Shown here: piece after piece, positions 60,494-64,000 of the stretch
Layout of the letters: each line of letters starts with the position of its first letter
How positions within the stretch are numbered: the stretch's first letter is position 1
Assembly (NCBI RefSeq): GCF_014353015.1
Contig: NZ_CP060704.1
Span: forward strand, 2,939,001-3,003,000
Source: Chitinimonas koreensis
Lineage (GTDB): Bacteria > Pseudomonadota > Gammaproteobacteria > Burkholderiales > Chitinimonadaceae
Length of the DNA: 64,000 nucleotides
Reading direction: 5' to 3'
The notes under the pieces: model-generated
Told to the model about the DNA's origin: nothing
Seen by the model: only the letters and a program-made list of their open reading frames with translations
Databases searched by the model: none
Position numbers and translations under genes: made by a program

Positions 60494-61722
60494 GCCGCCT
60501 GCTCCGCCGGCATCGCCACCGGTTGCGTGCGCAGCGCTTCGGCGCGGCCGCGGAAGCGGGCGAAGGCGGCGCGGTTGGTCGCCAGGTAGCGCGCCACGCC
60601 GTTGCGCGCCATGTGGCGCATCTCCTTGTTGGCGCCGTTCAGCCAGGGGATCGGCTCGACGAACAGCTTGTACGATTCGACCGCCTCGGCATGGGTGCGC
60701 GCGGCGGCCTGCACGCCGTCCGAGTCCTCGCAGAAGCAGCGGCCGACCATCGCCAGCGCGGCCTCGTGCTCCAGGCCGAAGGCCGGGCTGCGCAGCAGCC
60801 GGTAGACCGTCTCGTACAGCGCCGGGTCGTACCAGAAGATGCCGTTGATCGCGGTCGAGAAGTGGTAGTGGTCGCGCTGGCAGCCGGCCACGCCGCGGTT
60901 CACCACCCAGCGCTCGAAGGCGGTCGGCTTGGGCAGCACGCGCGGCACCTCGAGTCCGACGATGCGCGAGGTGTTGAAGTGGAAGCTCTCGTCGGAGAAG
61001 TGGTACCAGCTGATCGCGGCCGGCGCGGGCGCCGCGGCCTGATCCGGGTGGCTGGCGTAGTGCTGGCCGAGCTTGTGCTGGACGATCTTGCCGTTGAGCG
61101 TGCGCAGGCCGCGGATCAGCAGGTACTGGCTGCCGAGGAAGGCGCTGCCGGCCATGGCGGAGAAGGCGCGCAGTTGCAGGCCCTTCCACCAGGCCTTGGC
61201 GCGGTTACTGTCGCCGAACACCATGGTCTCGGTGAACGGGTGGCGCATCGGGTAGGTGAACAGCCGGCGGCCGAACAGCCGGTGCTCGACGTCCTCGCCG
61301 ATGGTCTTGAAGGCGTGGATGTGCACGCGTTCCTGGCGGGTCTCCAGGTCCAGGCTGTCGCATACCGGCCGGAAATCCTCGATCGCGTACAGGCCGGCGG
61401 CCGACACCTGGTTGAGGAAGATGGTGGCGATCTCGGCCGACATGATCTGGCTGTAGTAGGCCACCCAGTAGAGCTGGTTCAGCAGCCGGCGCTGGCTGGC
61501 CGACGACTGCTGCCACAGCGGCGTGCCCCACAGCAGCGCGTAGGGTTCGGGATTCCAGTCGGCCAGGCGGCAGTCGTCCCAGCGGTAGGCCGCCACCGCC
61601 GCCTCGATCGCCTCGGTGGCGTCCTGCTGGCGGTTGCGCCGCAGGTTGAGTTCGACCTGGCGGCACAGCCTGGCGTCGTCGAGCAGCGAATGCGGCTGCG
61701 CCTGTTCAAGTCCGCGATGCAT
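60490..61722 (-). CDS. AurF-like diiron N-oxygenase/hydroxylase family protein
   Basis: 410 residues, cytosolic. Diiron ligands can be placed: Glu97 in SQIMSAEIATIF, Glu131/His134 in RQERVHIHAFKT (ExxH), and His241/Glu245/His248 in WYHFSDESFHFNTSR (HxxxExxH), the same spacing as in the p-aminobenzoate N-oxygenase AurF. A sixth ligand, Glu196 in AurF, is not obvious. The C-terminal 100 residues are an extension. It is flanked by a ferredoxin gene (overlapping) and a membrane hydroxylase gene (overlapping), so electrons probably come from the ferredoxin. Substrate unknown. Confidence 0.78.
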   Translation of the reverse strand: MHRGLEQAQPHSLLDDARLCRQVELNLRRNRQQDATEAIEAAVAAYRWDDCRLADWNPEPYALLWGTPLWQQSSASQRRLLNQLYWVAYYSQIMSAEIATIFLNQVSAAGLYAIEDFRPVCDSLDLETRQERVHIHAFKTIGEDVEHRLFGRRLFTYPMRHPFTETMVFGDSNRAKAWWKGLQLRAFSAMAGSAFLGSQYLLIRGLRTLNGKIVQHKLGQHYASHPDQAAAPAPAAISWYHFSDESFHFNTSRIVGLEVPRVLPKPTAFERWVVNRGVAGCQRDHYHFSTAINGIFWYDPALYETVYRLLRSPAFGLEHEAALAMVGRCFCEDSDGVQAAARTHAEAVESYKLFVEPIPWLNGANKEMRHMARNGVARYLATNRAAFARFRGRAEALRTQPVAMPAEQAA

Positions 61723-62476
61723 CGCGTCCCCTCCATGGAATGAGCAACTGCGCCCAGGCCGGCTGCTCGGCCGCGACGCCGTATTCGGCCGGATAGCCGT
61801 CGGGCGCGCGGTAACTGCCGAACAGCCGGTCCCACAGCGTGAGATTGGCGCCGAAATTGCAGCGCGGCGCGCCGGCCGCGTGGTGCAGATGGTGCACCGC
61901 CGGGGTGACCAGCAGCACGGTAGCCCAGCGCCCGGCGCGCGCCCAGCCGGCCGGCCAGCGGATCGCCGAATGGCGCCACAGGTCGAGGCTGGCGGTGAGC
62001 ATGGCGCCGGCCAGCCAGGCGGCCTTGTCGGCGCACAGCAAGGCCAGCAGCACGCTGGGCAGGAAGTAGACGAACAGCGGGTGCGCCGCCAGCGAGTTGC
62101 GCGCGCTGGTCCAGGCGCCGAGCCGGCGCGCGCCGTGGTGGGCACGGTGCAGCACCCAGCCGCCGGCGTGGAACCAGCGGTGCTGCAGGTAGTAAAGCAG
62201 GTCGAGTGCGACGAAGTTGAGCAGGAAAGCACTGGCGGCGCCGGGCAGCAGGCCGTTCCAGCCCGGCAGCCATTGGGCCAGCGCGCCGCCGAGCCCTAGC
62301 GCGGCCAGCGGGATCGCCGCGCCCTGCATCAGCAGGCCGCTGCCGTTGAGCAGCCAGTCGGCCGCATCGGGCCGGCCGCGCCGCAGCGGGCGCCAGGCCT
62401 CGAGCGCGCCGAGCAGCACGAAGCTCAGCAGCGGCAAGGCGAGCCACCATGACGGGGAAGGCGGGGCGATCAGCAT
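61706..62476 (-). CDS. Fatty-acid-hydroxylase / sterol-desaturase superfamily membrane protein
   Basis: 256 residues, four or more membrane segments. The diiron His clusters of the family are present: HRWFH (about residues 99-103), HRAHH (about 109-113) and HHLHH late in the chain (VHHLHHAAG). Such enzymes hydroxylate or desaturate lipid or isoprenoid chains. The stop lies 17 bp inside the next gene, so translation is coupled to the AurF-like gene; it is the first gene of the three-gene operon. Confidence 0.9.
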   Translation of the reverse strand: MLIAPPSPSWWLALPLLSFVLLGALEAWRPLRRGRPDAADWLLNGSGLLMQGAAIPLAALGLGGALAQWLPGWNGLLPGAASAFLLNFVALDLLYYLQHRWFHAGGWVLHRAHHGARRLGAWTSARNSLAAHPLFVYFLPSVLLALLCADKAAWLAGAMLTASLDLWRHSAIRWPAGWARAGRWATVLLVTPAVHHLHHAAGAPRCNFGANLTLWDRLFGSYRAPDGYPAEYGVAAEQPAWAQLLIPWRGRDASRT

Positions 62477-62843
62477 GGCGGCATTGTCGGCGGCGGGTGG
62501 CGTGCTGCCAAGGTGGCCGACCTAGCCCTGGGTGCCGCCGATCCGCGTGACCGCATCACCTGTAGGAGCGGCTTCAGCCGCGAATGCGGTTCGGCGACGA
62601 CCGGACCCCGCTCCTACAGAGCTTCCCTGCCCCGCTCCCACCGGAGAGACAGCGCCAGTTCAGACATGGAGCTACCCGCATCCGCGAGAGCGGCAATGAC
62701 AGAGCACTCGGGTTCGGGCAGAGAAGACTGAACGGCCGCCCCTCATCCCCAGCCCTTCTCCCGGAGGGAGAAGGGAGCCCGGCCAGTGCCGCATCCACGC
62801 GCAGTTGGACATAATTGCGCCGGACCCATCCACTGACCGGCGC
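62477..62843. other. Divergent intergenic region between the hydroxylase operon and the Rieske gene
   Basis: About 365 bp, the likely home of the promoters of both operons. It carries a half-conserved type 1 REP (62562-62617) and a CCTTCTCCC-GGA-GGGAGAAGG hairpin near 62752-62775, a relative of the hairpin near 47600. No gene seen. Confidence 0.45.
62562..62617. repeat. REP-like palindrome, type 1, right arm shortened
   Basis: GTAGGAGCGGCTTCAGCCGC on the left but only CCCGCTCCTAC remains on the right, so the right arm lacks its inner palindrome. It is the shortest copy in the window. Confidence 0.8.
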
Positions 62844-63871
62844 ATGCCCCACTTCAAACCCTACTGGTACGTCGCCGCCGAATCCGCCGCCCTGCGCGGC
62901 CAGCCGCTGCGCCGCACGCTGCTCGGCGAGCAGATCGTGCTGTGGCGCGCCGCCGGCGGCCAGCCGGTCGCCCTGCCCGACCGCTGCCTGCACCGCTGCG
63001 CGCGGCTTTCCAGCGGCGCGGTGCGCGACGGCCTGCTGCGCTGCCGCTACCACGGCTGGGGCTACGACGCGCAAGGCTGCGTGCGGCTGATCCCGGCCGA
63101 GGGCGGCGCGCCGGCCGGTGAACGCCAGCTGCGCGCCGAGCCCTACGAGACGCGCGAGCAGGACGGCTACGTCTATGTCCGCCTGGCCGCGCCGACCGCC
63201 GCCTCGGGCGACGCGCCGCCGTTCGCCATGCCGCATTGGGACGAGGCCGGCTGGGGCCACGTCCGGCTGGTCAACCGCTTCGCCGCCGGCGTGGCCGACT
63301 GCATCGAGAACTACATCGACATCCCGCACACCGCCTTCGTCCACGACCGGGTGTTCCGCTCCAGCCGCGGCGAGCGCATCGCCGCCACGGTCGAGCGCGC
63401 CGGCGGCCGGGTACGGGTGCAGTACCGCGGCGAGCGCGGCAACCTCGGCTTCTGGCGCCGATTTCTCAATCCGAGCGGCGCGCCGGTCGAGCACGAGGAC
63501 AACTTCTTCCTGCCCAACGTCACCTGCGTGCGCTACGCGCTGGCCAATGGCTACCGCTTCGTCATCACCTCGCAGTCGGTACCCGAGGACGAACGCCACA
63601 CCCTGGTCTACACCGACCTGGCCTACCGCTTCGGCGTCTTCACCCGGCTGGCCGGGCCGTTCGTGCGCCGTGCCGGCCGCACGGTGATCGACCAGGACCT
63701 CGACATCCTGGCCGAGCAGGGCGAGGTGATCGCCCGCCACGGCCGCGACTTCCGCTTCTCGGCGCCCGACCGCATCCACCGCTGCGTCGACGAGATCCGC
63801 GCCGCCATCGCCCGCGGCGAGGACGGCCGCGCCCTGCCCCCCAGACCTTCGAGATCGAATTCTTCGTATGA
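62844..63871 (+). CDS. Rieske-type aromatic/ring-hydroxylating oxygenase, frameshift near the C-terminus
   Basis: About 343 residues. The Rieske cluster motif is DRCLHRCARLSSGAVRDGLLRCRYHGWGY (CxH and CxxH). The catalytic iron site follows in ADCIENYIDIPHTAFVHDRVF (D/ExxDxxHxxxxH). It resembles the PaO/vanillate-demethylase type with a fused single subunit. It ends FEIEFFV only if one C is restored in the run of six C at about 63838-63843; without it the frame runs on past the window. The next gene overlaps its stop (ATGA). Divergent from the diiron/ferredoxin operon, whose ferredoxin could serve it. Confidence 0.88.
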
Positions 63872-64000
63872 CCTTGCGCAGCCGGCTGTTCTCGCTCTTC
63901 CCCGCCGCCTTCCTGCTCGCCGCGCTGGCGCTGGCCGGCTGGCTGCTGTACCGGCCCGGCCCGCTGCCGGCGGCGGCGCTGCTGATCCATCTCTACCTGC
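63868..64000 (+). CDS. Membrane or exported protein, N-terminal fragment (cut by window edge)
   Basis: Only 44 residues are visible: MTLRSRLFSLFPAAFLLAALALAGWLLYRPGPLPAAALLIHLYL. A short basic start and a hydrophobic stretch of about 15-20 residues indicate a membrane anchor or signal sequence, and a second hydrophobic region begins at the edge. Its start overlaps the restored stop of the Rieske gene. Family not identifiable. Confidence 0.7.
   Translation, partial: MTLRSRLFSLFPAAFLLAALALAGWLLYRPGPLPAAALLIHLYL

Noticed and set aside
1..64000. tRNA, rRNA, riboswitch and complete insertion-sequence searches by eye
   Set aside because: No cloverleaf, rRNA core, known riboswitch consensus or transposase with terminal repeats was recognised.

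Overview
The window is about 64 kb of GC-rich (clearly above 60%) bacterial chromosome. Gene content points to a betaproteobacterium of the Chitinimonas/Chromobacterium type. The markers are a PHA-granule phasin, a hemN/FNR pair beside a DsbD_2-type membrane protein, scpAB, glnE, tldD, a QseBC-like pair, yhdP, and intergenic space filled with REP-like palindromes. This placement is inferred from gene content only. There is no rRNA, tRNA, CRISPR array or complete insertion sequence that I can recognise.

Layout. 0-6 kb: the end of kdpD and kdpE, then an unusual tandem block in which a PTS EIIA(Ntr)-like gene is followed by a degenerate ArgB/ArgA-type amino-acid-kinase gene, twice, with a small SRA-like protein between the copies and a GNAT acetyltransferase after them. 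6-19 kb: a LysR/epimerase divergent pair, aroC, an Ala/Pro lipoprotein, the DsbD_2-hemN-fnr anaerobic cluster with an FNR-type box, another LysR gene, a phasin and a large HDOD-GAF regulator. 19-27 kb: scpA/scpB with a CorC-type transporter, marC, a two-component system and an LTA-synthase-like sulfatase. 27-43 kb: DUF2277, an aldehyde dehydrogenase, mgsA, an M1 aminopeptidase, a GST, two crotonase-fold enzymes, two paralogous secreted peptides, tldD and a nitrilase. 43-54 kb: yhdP, a 43-unit heptamer array, a TonB-dependent receptor, a relic toxin-antitoxin pair and glnE. 54-59 kb: a small accessory island with an exonuclease, an orphan phage-tail-like protein, a gene interrupted by an amber stop and three small proteins of unclear role. 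60-64 kb: a redox cluster with a fatty-acid-hydroxylase-type membrane diiron enzyme, an AurF-like soluble diiron oxygenase, a 2Fe-2S ferredoxin and a divergent Rieske oxygenase.

Cross-cutting observations. About ten otherwise healthy genes carry single-base deletions, mostly in short G or C runs, which looks more like consensus error in the assembly than gene decay. Heptameric repeats anchored on GTG/CAC occur at three places. Two REP palindrome families and a third ~100-bp intergenic repeat recur between genes. The strongest candidates for undescribed biology are the duplicated EIIA plus pseudokinase module beside kdpDE and the four-enzyme redox cluster at the right edge.
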